Assembly (NCBI GenBank): GCA_902779055.1
Contig: CACZAD010000002.1
Location: forward strand, 62,001-126,000
Source: Fibrobacter succinogenes
GTDB lineage: Bacteria > Fibrobacterota > Fibrobacteria > Fibrobacterales > Fibrobacteraceae
Direction of reading: 5' to 3'
Length of the DNA: 64,000 bases
The number at the start of each line of letters is the position of its first letter. Positions within the stretch are counted from its first letter, which is position 1. The position numbers and the translations under genes are program-made. Positions 53,481-62,640 of the stretch are shown piece by piece. A model generated the notes under the pieces. That model made no database searches. It was not told where the DNA came from and saw only the letters and a list, made by a program, of their open reading frames with translations.

Positions 53481-54641
53481 CTACTTGACGACACCATCAA
53501 TGAATCTGAAAATTTCATAATAAGCGTTGTCACGCACGTCCTTACGGGAAAGCAACAAGTCATGAAGACCGTCCGTGATTACCTTAGTCGTCACGTTTTC
53601 GCCAAGATTCGGAGCCCACTGTTGAATATGCTCCACATTCAAGACGCCATCGCAATGCAAGTAATCGTCCGTCCACTCATCGCCTTCGGCCGAGCAGCCG
53701 CTATGCAGCACAAGCACCGGCGACTTGATATCGAGCCCTGAATGGACTCGGCTCTGAGCCTTGATGATAGCCCTCGCCCAGCCCAAATACTGCTTCGGGC
53801 GAGTTTCGCTTTTCCACTCTTCAATATATTCCCATTCACCCTTTTCACGTTTCAAAAGGGAATAGGCGTAGTTCGGATCCCCTGTCGAACCAATCGCAAA
53901 ATCCGGCAAGAACAAGGCAATTTCGGAGAGAAGCGGGAACACGATTTTACGCATCGGCCAATTAAAGTTCATATCCAGGAACGGGCTGTTCAGAACAAGA
54001 GCCGCAAACTGTTCCGCCTTGCGGTCATTCACGTAAGACGAAGTAATCAAGCCGCCCTGAGAATGTCCAAGGATAATGAACGGAGTGCGTTCCGCTTCTT
54101 CGTAATCGTCCACAGCAATTTTCTTGCTGAGTTCCACGGCCACATCCAGTTCCGCATAGAACTCCTTGACGCTACGCATATCGGCACGGGCTTCTCCAGC
54201 CCTCAAAGAACGACCGCAGCGATGCAGGTCTATGGCAAAAAAGGCAAAACCCGCAGAGTCCGCCTTTTCGGCCAGTTCCGTCTGGAAAAAGTAATCGTTG
54301 AAACCGTGTACATAGAGGATAATCCCGCGCAAGCTCGTGCTACGCGATTCCGAACGCGGCGAACTCCCGAACGGATACTCAATAAGTGTCGAATGGAATA
54401 CCTGTTCGCTATCCGGACTCGTTTCAATCGGATAGACTTTATACGGTTCACCGAGAACCTTATCCACAGATTCCTTGGACAACGAAAATTCCATGACGTC
54501 AGGGTGGACATCTATCTCGGACGAAGGATCTAGCAGCACTTCGTGCATCGCTTCGGCGTTTACAAAATACACATAGACCACCGACACCACAAAAAACAGC
54601 ACCAGCGGAATAATAAAGAAGACAATCTTTCCCTTTCTCAT
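53481..54641 (-). CDS. Membrane-anchored serine hydrolase (lysophospholipase-like)
   Basis: 386 residues. One N-terminal transmembrane helix (about 8-27) as an anchor. Alpha/beta hydrolase with ILYVHGFNDYFF (oxyanion), AIDLHRCGRSL, nucleophile in ILGHSQGGL, Asp in VLVLHSGCSAEGDEW and His in ITDGLHDLLL. Matches the S33/monoacylglycerol-lipase type (serine aminopeptidase family). Probably acts on a lipid or short ester in the periplasm. 37 bases after it is the dxs gene, same strand. Confidence 0.85.
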   Translation of the reverse strand: MRKGKIVFFIIPLVLFFVVSVVYVYFVNAEAMHEVLLDPSSEIDVHPDVMEFSLSKESVDKVLGEPYKVYPIETSPDSEQVFHSTLIEYPFGSSPRSESRSTSLRGIILYVHGFNDYFFQTELAEKADSAGFAFFAIDLHRCGRSLRAGEARADMRSVKEFYAELDVAVELSKKIAVDDYEEAERTPFIILGHSQGGLITSSYVNDRKAEQFAALVLNSPFLDMNFNWPMRKIVFPLLSEIALFLPDFAIGSTGDPNYAYSLLKREKGEWEYIEEWKSETRPKQYLGWARAIIKAQSRVHSGLDIKSPVLVLHSGCSAEGDEWTDDYLHCDGVLNVEHIQQWAPNLGENVTTKVITDGLHDLLLSRKDVRDNAYYEIFRFIDGVVK

Positions 54642-54678
54642 ATCCTATATAATACAAAATTTCAAAGGGGCCTATCGT

Positions 54679-56427
54679 TTACGCAAGCAGGGCCACAACG
54701 TCTTTTGCAATTTGGGCAGGAGTCAGGCGGTTCTTTTCACACAAATCGGCAAAGCTCACCTTGTCATAGAAGTCCTTCGAGAGTCCACGCACAAGCACTT
54801 TCGCGCGGGTTGCGCCAAGGGCGGTCGCCACCTTTTGACCAAAGCCACCTTCGACAACGCCATTCTCGAGAGTCACGAACACATCGTGCGTCTTGGAAAG
54901 TTCATACAGCAAGTCGCTATCGACACCGCTGGCATAACGCGGATTCACAAGCGTCGCATCAATCCCTTCACGACGTAGTTCAAGCGCCACCGCCACTGCG
55001 CGCTGGTAAAAGTCGCCAAGACCGATCAAGGCCACACGATCTCCACGATGGACGACCTTGAACTTGTTAAGGCTAGAATAATCCTTTTCAAATATATCAC
55101 TGCGGTGATGGACGGCATTCGGAATGCGAATTGCCACCGGATGATCCGTCTGGTCTATCGCCCAGTCCGCCATCGTCTTGAATTCTTCGACACACGTCGG
55201 GCAAAGGTAAACCAAGTTCGGAATGTTCGAAAGCATCGGAATGTCGAAAATGCAGAGGTGCGTCGTGTCGTTCATGCCGTCGGCACCCGACATCGTCACC
55301 AACAGCGTTGCCGGATTATTGTTCACGCACAGATCCTGCGAAAGCTGGTCATAAGTGCGCTGGAGGAACGTTCCGTGAGTGCTGTAGACAGGCTTAGCGC
55401 CACCTTTTGCAAGGCCAGAAGCCAAGGCCACGGCATGTTCTTCGGCAATGCCCACATCGATGTACTGCTTGCCCGCTTCCTTACGGCGAGCCGCATGGAA
55501 ACCGATACCCGCAGGAACCGCCGAATGGATGACGACCACCTTCGGGTCGCTCTTGATTTTCGCCATAAGGTAAAGGCCGATAATTTCGCTATAGCTTTCG
55601 CCGCTTCCCCAGTTGATCACGCCCGTTTCGACGTTGAACGGAGCCGCCCAATGCCAGCCTTCGCGATTCTGTTCGGCATAAGAATAACCGCGCCCCTTTT
55701 GCGTATGGATATGCACGACAACCGGATGCGTAGAATCCTTCACGGACTTAAACGTTTCGACTAGCGCCGCGACGTCATTACCTTGTTCCAAATACTTGTA
55801 GTCAAAGCCAAGAGTTTTGAAGTAATTATTTTCGGACTTGCCCCCCGTGGCACGGAGTTCTGCCAAGGACTTGTAAAGGCCTCCGTGATTTTCGGCAATG
55901 GACATTTCGTTGTCGTTCACCACCACGATAAAGTTCGTCGCATATTCGCCTGCATTGTCAAGACCTTCAAAAGCCTCGCCACCGCTCAAGGAACCGTCAC
56001 CGATCACGGCAACCACATTCCCCGATTCACGCAAAACGTCACGAGCGGTCGCAAGCCCAAGCGCAAGACTTACCGACGTTGAAGTATGCCCCACCATAAA
56101 ATGGTCGTGTTCGCTTTCGGTCGGTTCCGTATACCCCGTCACATCGCCGTAATGGTCTGCATCCAAAAACGCCTGGGCACGCCCCGTAAGCATCTTGTGA
56201 CTGTAGCTCTGGTGACTCACGTCATAGACAATTTTATCTTTTGGGGATTCAAAAACGTAATGGAGCGCGATCGTCGCTTCGACAAAACCGAGGTTCGGAG
56301 CCACGTGCCCGCCACGTTGCGAAAGCTTCTTGATAAGGGCGGAACGCATTTCTGCGGCAAGCTGTTCAAGGCATTGGACGTCTAACGCTTTGACATCGGC
56401 AGGAGACTTGATTTTTTCCAGGAGCAT
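54679..56427 (-). CDS. dxs: 1-deoxy-D-xylulose-5-phosphate synthase, short variant
   Basis: 582 residues from MLLEKIKSPADVKAL (AGAGG before ATG); the upstream frame is not coding-like. TPP enzyme with GDGSLSGGEAFEGLDNA (GDG...N), HTSTSVSLALGLA and EEHAVALASGLA. The later motif usually read as DRAGLVGxDGxTHHGxFD is VTMSGADGMNDTTHLCIFD, and GHQxYxHK is SHQSYSHK, as in the clostridial/Bacteroides-type short Dxs. Pyruvate plus GAP gives DXP for isoprenoids. Confidence 0.85.
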   Translation of the reverse strand: MLLEKIKSPADVKALDVQCLEQLAAEMRSALIKKLSQRGGHVAPNLGFVEATIALHYVFESPKDKIVYDVSHQSYSHKMLTGRAQAFLDADHYGDVTGYTEPTESEHDHFMVGHTSTSVSLALGLATARDVLRESGNVVAVIGDGSLSGGEAFEGLDNAGEYATNFIVVVNDNEMSIAENHGGLYKSLAELRATGGKSENNYFKTLGFDYKYLEQGNDVAALVETFKSVKDSTHPVVVHIHTQKGRGYSYAEQNREGWHWAAPFNVETGVINWGSGESYSEIIGLYLMAKIKSDPKVVVIHSAVPAGIGFHAARRKEAGKQYIDVGIAEEHAVALASGLAKGGAKPVYSTHGTFLQRTYDQLSQDLCVNNNPATLLVTMSGADGMNDTTHLCIFDIPMLSNIPNLVYLCPTCVEEFKTMADWAIDQTDHPVAIRIPNAVHHRSDIFEKDYSSLNKFKVVHRGDRVALIGLGDFYQRAVAVALELRREGIDATLVNPRYASGVDSDLLYELSKTHDVFVTLENGVVEGGFGQKVATALGATRAKVLVRGLSKDFYDKVSFADLCEKNRLTPAQIAKDVVALLA

Positions 56428-56450
56428 AGGACCTCTGTTTTTTGGGGTGG

Positions 56451-56717
56451 TTACAGCACAAACAGTGCGAGAGCTACAATCAGTACGATAAAAGGTATCG
56501 CAAACAGCGAAAGGAATCGCAGGCAATAAAGCGCAACCTTCACATTCCAAAAGAAGAGGTACCGCCTCCCCTGCTTGGTCTTGCGGATTTCGGCCTGACA
56601 ATCGGGGCAGATGTTACCGACCTTGTTACGGTAGCGGATGGCCAGGTTGCTTTCCATCGGGGACATCCCGACTTTGTCGTTAAAATCTTTGTGGCAAATA
56701 GAACATGTGGACTGCAT
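56451..56717 (-). CDS. Small membrane protein with zinc-ribbon-like Cys pairs
   Basis: 88 residues from ATG 56717; upstream frame runs through REP repeats and is not coding. Cys5-x2-Cys8 and Cys38-x2-Cys41 (CSIC, CPDC) form a likely zinc ribbon, followed by a hydrophobic helix (about 63-86) at the end. Located 23 bases upstream of dxs in the same direction. Function unknown. Confidence 0.7.
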   Translation of the reverse strand: MQSTCSICHKDFNDKVGMSPMESNLAIRYRNKVGNICPDCQAEIRKTKQGRRYLFFWNVKVALYCLRFLSLFAIPFIVLIVALALFVL

Positions 56718-56734
56718 ACTTTGAATATAGTATA

Positions 56735-56925
56735 AAACCGTGTAAGGCGATCCCGGAACGGAGTCCGGGATGACAAGCTGAATAAACCGTGTAAGGAGAC
56801 CCCGGCACGGTGGCCGGGGTGACAAGCTGAATAAACCGTGTAAGGCGATCCCGGCAAGGTGGCCGGGGTGACAAGCTGAATAAACCGTGTAAGGAGATCC
56901 CGGCACGGTGGCCGGGGTGACAAAA
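56735..56925. repeat. Four-copy REP tandem array, 49-base period
   Basis: Copies begin at 56735, 56784, 56833 and 56882. Each is AAACCGTGTAAGGCGATCCC or AAACCGTGTAAGGAGACCCC with CCGG.../...CCGG palindrome, then GTGACAAGCTGAATA. Palindrome centres differ (GAACGGAGT, GCACGGTGG, GCAAGGTGG). The period is exactly 49 bases. Confidence 0.9.
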
Positions 56926-56957
56926 AAAAAATCTCGCGATAAAATCGCGAGATTTTT
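56926..56957 (-). terminator. Terminator after tRNA-Glu
   Basis: AAAAATCTCGCGA-TTTTA-TCGCGAGATTTTT perfect stem on the minus strand followed by a run of nine T. Confidence 0.85.
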
Positions 56958-56959
56958 AG

Positions 56960-57032
56960 TACCCCTAAGCGGACTCGAACCGCTGTTGCGGGAATGAGAA
57001 TCCCGAGTCCTAGGCCACTAGACGATGGGGGC
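56960..57032 (-). tRNA. tRNA-Glu (anticodon CTC)
   Basis: 73 bases without encoded CCA. Cloverleaf: D arm with GTCTAGTGGCCTAGGAC, anticodon stem CGGGA / TCCCG around loop TTCTCAT (anticodon CTC, reads GAG), T arm AGCGG-TTCGAGT-CCGCT, discriminator A. The acceptor stem GCCCCCA / TAGGGGT has a C6-A67 mismatch and a G1-U72 wobble. Other identity features (U-C at 8-9, extended D arm) match tRNA-Glu. Followed at once by the terminator. Confidence 0.9.
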
Positions 57033-57147
57033 GAGTGCGGCACATTATAGCAATTTTAGCTACACCCGTCAACCAATAATTGAGTTTATTTGCTGACGGG
57101 ATTTTTGCCGCAGCTAGCGAGAGTAAGCCTCCCGCAAGCCCTATGTC

Positions 57148-59082
57148 TTAGTCTCTGTAATAGAGGTCGAGATTGCTCTTGACCGGCGTAGAAGCTTCGA
57201 GAGTCGTGACGTAGTCGTTGAATGCGGTCATCGAAGCAAAACGGTTGGTGTTGTCGATATCCTGCTTGATGGCTTCTTCGACTTCTTCAACCTTCGGCGT
57301 CTTCTTGGAAACAACCTTGAGCATAACGGCACCGTTTTCAGCCACAACCGGAGCAGTCCATTCGCCAACCTTAGCCTTGTTCACGACACGTGCAAGCTGG
57401 GCGCTGCCGTAGCCAAAGCCCGGAACGAAACCGTCAACAGAAGAATTCTTGGATTCGATTTCGACCTTTTCGATCTTTGCTGCAGCCGTATCAGCCGGGT
57501 TGAAAGCCTTCACCTGGGCAGCAACAGAATTCAAGTAGATTTCAGCAGCCTTGGCAGCCTTCTGCTTGAGGAGCGTTTCCTTGATGTCGTTGTAGTAGAG
57601 CGGGAGGCTACGTTCGCCAGCCTTGAAGGAACCCACCTTCTTGGCGATGGCAACATACTTGTTGTTTCTGAGGACGTTAGAAATGTCGCTATCTTCATCC
57701 GGAAGGTTTTCATTCGGCCAGCCGAAGGAGGTAAGACCCTTGATGTAACCGAGAGCGGCAATGTTAGCATCGCGAGCGACCCATTCAGAAGTCTTGACTT
57801 CGAGGCCACGAGCGTTGGCTTCCGTCACGAGGTCAGAACCAGCGTCGACATCCTTCTTGATGCCAGTGAGAATCTTTTCGAGGCTATCGATCGTGTTGGA
57901 AGAAGCCGTCACCGTGAGGAGGATGTGGCCGACCTTCACCTTTTCAACTTCGCCCTTGGCATTCTTCACATTGCCGTAGGACTTGATGATGTGGTAACCA
58001 AACTGAGTGCGGACCGGTTCAGAGATCTTGCCGGAATCGAGAGCGAATGCGGCTTCTTCGAACGGCTTCACATAAGTGCCACGGCCAACAAAGTCTTCGC
58101 TCAAGATGCCACCCTTTTCAGCACTGCCCTGGTCTTCAGAAGAAACGCGAGCCATGTCTTCGAAAGTCGTCGTAGCAGAAGAATCGGTGAGCTGGTAGTA
58201 GAGCGTCAAAGCGTATTCACGGATGCTAGCGTCATCAGCGGCGGTAGCTTCGACCGGGAGAGACACATACTGGAACTGGGCAACTTCCTTCTGCACAAAG
58301 AAGCTATCGATGTGGGCATTGAAGTAACCAGCCACCATCACGCTATCCACGGAGTTGGAATCAACAACAAAGTTGGAGCTCGGGGCAACTGCCACCTGCA
58401 GTTCGTAGTCCGTCAAACGACGTTCCACAGTCCACTTGGCTTCGAGGGCAGTCGGATGAATGGAGGCACCGACCAGAGCCTGAAGTTGGCGAGCCGGAAT
58501 AGTGTTGTTCTTCATTTCGTCTTCGAGAACGAGCATAGCGTTCCAACGGTATGCAGCCGGAGTTTCGATCCAGGCATCGTAATCAGCCTTGTTGAAGGTC
58601 GTGTCCGTGAGGAACTTCGGGAGAGAAGAGAGGTAAGCCTGAGAACGCTGGATCAGGTCTTCCTGGGAGGTAGCCTGCTGCTGGATGGCATAGAGGCGAG
58701 CCTGAGCTTCTTGCACCAAACGGGCGCGAACAGCGTCAGAATTGCGCTTGAACTCGTTCTTGAGTTCGGCGACCGAGGCTCTAAGTTCGGCCTTTTCGAA
58801 CTGTTCAGCAAAGAGGGCCTGACGAACGAAGCTCGAGAACACCTGGGCGCGGAGCTGGGAGTACTGTTCGTCTTCCAAGTGCTGGTTCTGGTATTGGTTC
58901 TGCACGATCATCTTCACGCGAGAATCAAAATCGCTATAGGAGATCTTCGTATCGTTGACGACGCCGATAGGATAGCTATGTCCTTGGTTCGGAACACGGT
59001 CCATCGCAAGAAGACCGATGGCGATACCGGCGGCAAAGATCACAATTACCCACTTGGCTTTTTCATTAATCCACGTTAACAT
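57148..59082 (-). CDS. ppiD: PpiD/SurA-like periplasmic parvulin foldase
   Basis: 644 residues from ATG 59082 (GGAG eight bases upstream). N-terminal signal anchor (about 9-26, WVIVIFAAGIAIGLLAM), SurA-type helical N-domain, and a parvulin domain (about 290-400) with AEKGGILSEDFVGRGTYVKPF and FGYHIIKSYG. A second half (VGHILLTVTAS onward) looks like another parvulin-like domain. Assists folding of outer-membrane proteins. Divergent from nadB across 155 bases. Confidence 0.88.
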   Translation of the reverse strand: MLTWINEKAKWVIVIFAAGIAIGLLAMDRVPNQGHSYPIGVVNDTKISYSDFDSRVKMIVQNQYQNQHLEDEQYSQLRAQVFSSFVRQALFAEQFEKAELRASVAELKNEFKRNSDAVRARLVQEAQARLYAIQQQATSQEDLIQRSQAYLSSLPKFLTDTTFNKADYDAWIETPAAYRWNAMLVLEDEMKNNTIPARQLQALVGASIHPTALEAKWTVERRLTDYELQVAVAPSSNFVVDSNSVDSVMVAGYFNAHIDSFFVQKEVAQFQYVSLPVEATAADDASIREYALTLYYQLTDSSATTTFEDMARVSSEDQGSAEKGGILSEDFVGRGTYVKPFEEAAFALDSGKISEPVRTQFGYHIIKSYGNVKNAKGEVEKVKVGHILLTVTASSNTIDSLEKILTGIKKDVDAGSDLVTEANARGLEVKTSEWVARDANIAALGYIKGLTSFGWPNENLPDEDSDISNVLRNNKYVAIAKKVGSFKAGERSLPLYYNDIKETLLKQKAAKAAEIYLNSVAAQVKAFNPADTAAAKIEKVEIESKNSSVDGFVPGFGYGSAQLARVVNKAKVGEWTAPVVAENGAVMLKVVSKKTPKVEEVEEAIKQDIDNTNRFASMTAFNDYVTTLEASTPVKSNLDLYYRD

Positions 59083-59167
59083 AGGGACAACTCCATTAAA
59101 ATTTTGTCGCTCGAAAAATAGCAAAAAAAAATATTAGCATTTTATTTTATCGCAATTATAAGCCAAT

Positions 59168-59173
59168 TATAAT
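59168..59173 (+). promoter_or_regulatory. Candidate -10 of nadB
   Basis: TATAAT at 59168-59173, about 65 bases before the nadB ATG, in an AT-rich divergent gap. No good -35 at 17 bases (TTTTAT). Confidence 0.35.
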
Positions 59174-59237
59174 GCCGAAAAGCCCTATTTTTTCTATTTA
59201 TGGGATATACAAATAAAAATTCCTTTGGAGTTCTATT

Positions 59238-60818
59238 ATGTACGATATTTTGGTTTTGGGCGCAGGCATTTCTGGATTAAGCGCCGCCCTCCACGCAGCG
59301 GAAAAAGGTTTTCACGTTGTCATCTTGACCAAAGGAGCAAAGCCGGACGGCTCATCAAACTACGCTCAGGGTGGTATTGCCACCGTTACCGAAAAGTCCG
59401 ACAAGTTTGAGTTCCACATTGCAGACACGCTCGAAGCTGGCGCAGGCCTTTGCAAAAAAGAACCCGTCAACATCTTGACCAAGAGCGGACCTGCCACGAT
59501 CAAGCAGCTCGTCAAGTGGGGCGTCCAGTTCACACCGTCCCCCGAGGACAAAACGCAGTTCGACCTCCACCTCGAAGGCGGACACAGCCACCATCGCATT
59601 TTGCATGCCGCAGACCTCACCGGTAAGGAGATCATGCGTGCCCTCCTCTGCAAGCTTCACGAACAGAAAAACATCGACTACCTCGAAAACTGCTACATCA
59701 AGGATTTGATTTGCGAAGGCGAAGGCAAGAACAAGCGCTGCGTCGGCGCCAAGATCATTCACCAGAAGACTGGCGAAGTCGAAAGCATCTTTGCAAAAGC
59801 CACCATTCTCTCGACCGGTGGAGCAGGCCGCATTTGGCAGTACACCGTCTGCCCACCCGATAGCTGTGGCGACGGCATGGCCATTGCCGCCCGTGCAGGT
59901 GCCGCCCTCCAGGACATCGAATTTATGCAGTTCCACCCCACGAGCTTGTACGCCCCCAAGTTCAAGAAGCCGTTCCTCATTTCCGAAGCGGTTCGCGGTT
60001 TTGGCGGCATCCTCAAGAATGACAAGGGTGAAGAATTCATGAACCAGGTTCACCCGCTCCACTCGCTTGCTCCCCGCGATATTGTCGCACGAGCCATCCA
60101 CAGCGAAATGCAGCGCCTCGGCAAGGACCACATGTTCATCGACCTCTCCGGCCGTACCCCCAAGGACATCAAGAGCCACTTCCCGCACATTTATTCTAAA
60201 TGCCTGGATGCAGGCATCGACATCACCAAGGAATGGATCCCGGTCGTCCCGGCCGCACACTATATGTGCGGTGGCGTTCTCGTCGATACCTGGTCCCGCA
60301 CCGAAATCAAGGGCCTCTATGCATGCGGCGAAGTTGCCGCAACGGGTGTTCACGGAGCAAACCGCCTCGCCTCCAACTCTCTCCTGGAAAGCGTCGTGTT
60401 TGCCATCCGCGCCGTCGACGACATCGAAAAGAGCGGCATCGCCAAGGAAAAGTTGAACGTCGGCAAGTCCAAGAAGGAATCCGTCAGCTTTGCCAAGGCC
60501 GCCTACTGGCGCAAGCGCAAGAAGATGCTCCAGGATATGATGTGGACGCACTGCGGCATCGTGCGCACGGTCGCTGGCCTCAACCAAGGTCTCAAGGTCA
60601 TCGAAGGACTCGAGGCCGACGTTGCAGCAGCCATCAAGAACAAAGAGACTGAAAATTTGCACTTCCTTGAATTCCTGAACGCCCTTCAGGTTTCCAAGAT
60701 GATTCTCATCGCAGCCCTCCGCCGCAAGGAATCTCGCGGACTTCACTACATCCTCGATTACCCCAATCAGGACCCGAAGACGAAGCACCAGAGCATTTAC
60801 CTGAGCGACAAGAAGTAA
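59238..60818 (+). CDS. nadB: L-aspartate oxidase
   Basis: 526 residues; GGAG seven bases upstream. FAD-binding VLGAGISGLSAALHAAEKG, the SNYAQGGIATV segment, HHRILHAADLTGKEI, HPTSLYAP, and the substrate-loop RGFGGILKNDKGE with active-site Arg; C-terminal helical domain. Oxidises aspartate to iminoaspartate for quinolinate/NAD. nadA and nadC are not in the window; nadE is 32 kb away. First gene of a three-gene plus-strand unit. Confidence 0.93.
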   Translation: MYDILVLGAGISGLSAALHAAEKGFHVVILTKGAKPDGSSNYAQGGIATVTEKSDKFEFHIADTLEAGAGLCKKEPVNILTKSGPATIKQLVKWGVQFTPSPEDKTQFDLHLEGGHSHHRILHAADLTGKEIMRALLCKLHEQKNIDYLENCYIKDLICEGEGKNKRCVGAKIIHQKTGEVESIFAKATILSTGGAGRIWQYTVCPPDSCGDGMAIAARAGAALQDIEFMQFHPTSLYAPKFKKPFLISEAVRGFGGILKNDKGEEFMNQVHPLHSLAPRDIVARAIHSEMQRLGKDHMFIDLSGRTPKDIKSHFPHIYSKCLDAGIDITKEWIPVVPAAHYMCGGVLVDTWSRTEIKGLYACGEVAATGVHGANRLASNSLLESVVFAIRAVDDIEKSGIAKEKLNVGKSKKESVSFAKAAYWRKRKKMLQDMMWTHCGIVRTVAGLNQGLKVIEGLEADVAAAIKNKETENLHFLEFLNALQVSKMILIAALRRKESRGLHYILDYPNQDPKTKHQSIYLSDKK

Positions 60819-60837
60819 TTTATCTACATAGGGCAAT

Positions 60838-61887
60838 ATGGAAGAGGTCAAGGCAACACAGTCTCGAAAGAAAGTCAAGGATCAACTTCCGTCGAAGATC
60901 GGCGGATACAAGCCCATCCAGTCCCTGAACAGCGGGGCCATGGGGAGTTTGTGGCTTTGCCGTGATCCATCGCTCGACCGACTTGTCGTCGCCAAGAGGC
61001 TCCATTCGAACCTGAACCAGCAAGACTCATACATCAAGAGGTTCTTGCAAGAAGGTAGCATCCTCGCCCACCTGAACCATCCAAACATCATCCAGCCGTA
61101 TGCCCTCTGGAAAGACAGCGACGGCAACTACACGATGTCGATGGAGTACGTTCAAGGTTCGAGCCTCAAGGATTTGCTTCTCCGTAACAAGCGACCGCCC
61201 GTCTGGGTTGTCATGACTATTTTGTACGAACTTTTGAGCGCACTGAGCCATGCCCACCGAAACGGCGTGACCCACCGCGACTTGAAGCCCGCAAACATGA
61301 TGATCGACAAGGACGGACGCGTACGTCTTTTGGACTTTGGCATTGCGCACACCGAGACCCCGCTCGAAATCGGCAAGGAACTCACGCAGACCGGTTGCAT
61401 CATCGGAACCGCCGCCTACATGAGCCCGGAACAGATTATGGGCGAAAAGGTCAATTACGCAAGTGACCTTTTTAGCGTCGGCATCATCGCGAGCGAAATG
61501 CTCATTGGCGAGAACCTTTTCCGCGGCAAGGACTTCGAAGAAACCCGCGAAAACATTCTCAAGATGAAGTTCAAGCTTGAAGTGTTCCCGAACGACGTCC
61601 CCAAGCCTCTCCGCAAGTTCGTGCTGAAGCTCCTGAACAAGCGCGCGAGCAAGCGCCCCTCCTCGGCCTGCGATGCCGCAAACGAGCTTGCCGACATCAT
61701 GAAGGAATACCCGCGCGACATGACGCCCTACATTGCAGAATGGGCCGATACCGTAAACGAAGACCAACCAATAGATTCGATCATATCACCGAAGCCGCAA
61801 AAAACTACATTTAAGTATGGAATAGGATTTATACTTGGAGTTTTAGTCGCGGTGGCAACATCTGTTGTCATCCAACTAGCGACCTAG
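60838..61887 (+). CDS. Hanks-type Ser/Thr protein kinase with C-terminal TM helix
   Basis: 349 residues. Gly-rich loop SLNSGAMGSLWLC, Lys53 in VVAKRL, catalytic HRDLKPAN (146-153), LDFGIA (165-170, DFG) and AAYMSPEQ (APE-like). Kinase domain about 22-290; a single transmembrane helix near 325-345 leaves almost nothing outside. Substrates unknown. Overlaps none; 19 bases after nadB and 12 bases before cvpA. Confidence 0.9.
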   Translation: MEEVKATQSRKKVKDQLPSKIGGYKPIQSLNSGAMGSLWLCRDPSLDRLVVAKRLHSNLNQQDSYIKRFLQEGSILAHLNHPNIIQPYALWKDSDGNYTMSMEYVQGSSLKDLLLRNKRPPVWVVMTILYELLSALSHAHRNGVTHRDLKPANMMIDKDGRVRLLDFGIAHTETPLEIGKELTQTGCIIGTAAYMSPEQIMGEKVNYASDLFSVGIIASEMLIGENLFRGKDFEETRENILKMKFKLEVFPNDVPKPLRKFVLKLLNKRASKRPSSACDAANELADIMKEYPRDMTPYIAEWADTVNEDQPIDSIISPKPQKTTFKYGIGFILGVLVAVATSVVIQLAT

Positions 61888-61899
61888 AGGATTGGTCCA

Positions 61900-62637
61900 A
61901 TGAATTGGATAGACATTGCATGCATTGCGTGCTTGCTCATCTTTAGCGCTATTGGGTTATGGCGTGGATTGCTGAGCAGCATATTCAGGCTGTGCGCATG
62001 GGTGGCCGCAATTCTTGGGGCGTATTTTGCCCAGGATCTTTTTGGCGACTTCGTCATGCGGAATTTTGCCTTTGGCGAATTCGCAGCACACCTCATTTGC
62101 ACCTGTGTGGGCTTTTTAGTTCCATTCCTGCTATTCTCCTTGATCGGGCACCTTGTCGGTGAATCCATCTCAAGCACTGTCGTCGGAAAGGCGAACCGCA
62201 TTTGCGGATTTTTGTTCGGGCTTCTCAAGGCTTCGCTGATTTGCTTTGTGTTTCTCACCATTATGCATTTGCTCCCCGTAGAAGGGAACCTCCGCAACCT
62301 GAGGAACGATGCCGTTTCATACAACCTTTACAAGGCCGCACTCGAAACGATGGGGTACCCCTCTGATGAAGTGAACCTCCGCAAGATGGCCAAGGAAAAA
62401 GCAAGCGAGCTTACCAAGACGATTACGGACAAAGCGACCGACAAAGCCAAAGGTACGGCAGAAGAAGCCGCAGACAGCGCCAAAGCAGCCGTCAAGAATG
62501 CGGCCGACAGTGTTGCAAATAAAGTTAGCGAAGCTGCCGAAAAAGCAAAAGACGCAGCCATTGCCGCTAAGGATGCGGCCGTAAAGACGCTTGAAAACGG
62601 AAAGCAAGATTCGTCTTCAAGCGCCGCTAAGAAATAA
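61900..62637 (+). CDS. CvpA-family membrane protein with LEA-like tail
   Basis: 245 residues. Four transmembrane helices in 1-115 (IDIACIACLLIFSAIGLWRGLLSSI is CvpA-typical, R/G/L end). From about 165 a long Ala/Lys/Asp/Glu helix of 11-residue-like repeats (KATDKAKGTAEEAADSAKAA, VSEAAEKAKDAAIAAKDAAV) resembles LEA/apolipoprotein coil. CvpA is linked with colicin V production and envelope homeostasis; the tail is extra. Confidence 0.8.
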   Translation: MNWIDIACIACLLIFSAIGLWRGLLSSIFRLCAWVAAILGAYFAQDLFGDFVMRNFAFGEFAAHLICTCVGFLVPFLLFSLIGHLVGESISSTVVGKANRICGFLFGLLKASLICFVFLTIMHLLPVEGNLRNLRNDAVSYNLYKAALETMGYPSDEVNLRKMAKEKASELTKTITDKATDKAKGTAEEAADSAKAAVKNAADSVANKVSEAAEKAKDAAIAAKDAAVKTLENGKQDSSSSAAKK

Positions 62638-62640
62638 GTG

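Noticed and set aside
56735-56925. Periodic 49-base repeats that could look like a CRISPR array
   Set aside because: Spacer parts are nearly identical between copies, repeats are REP palindromes and no cas gene is present.
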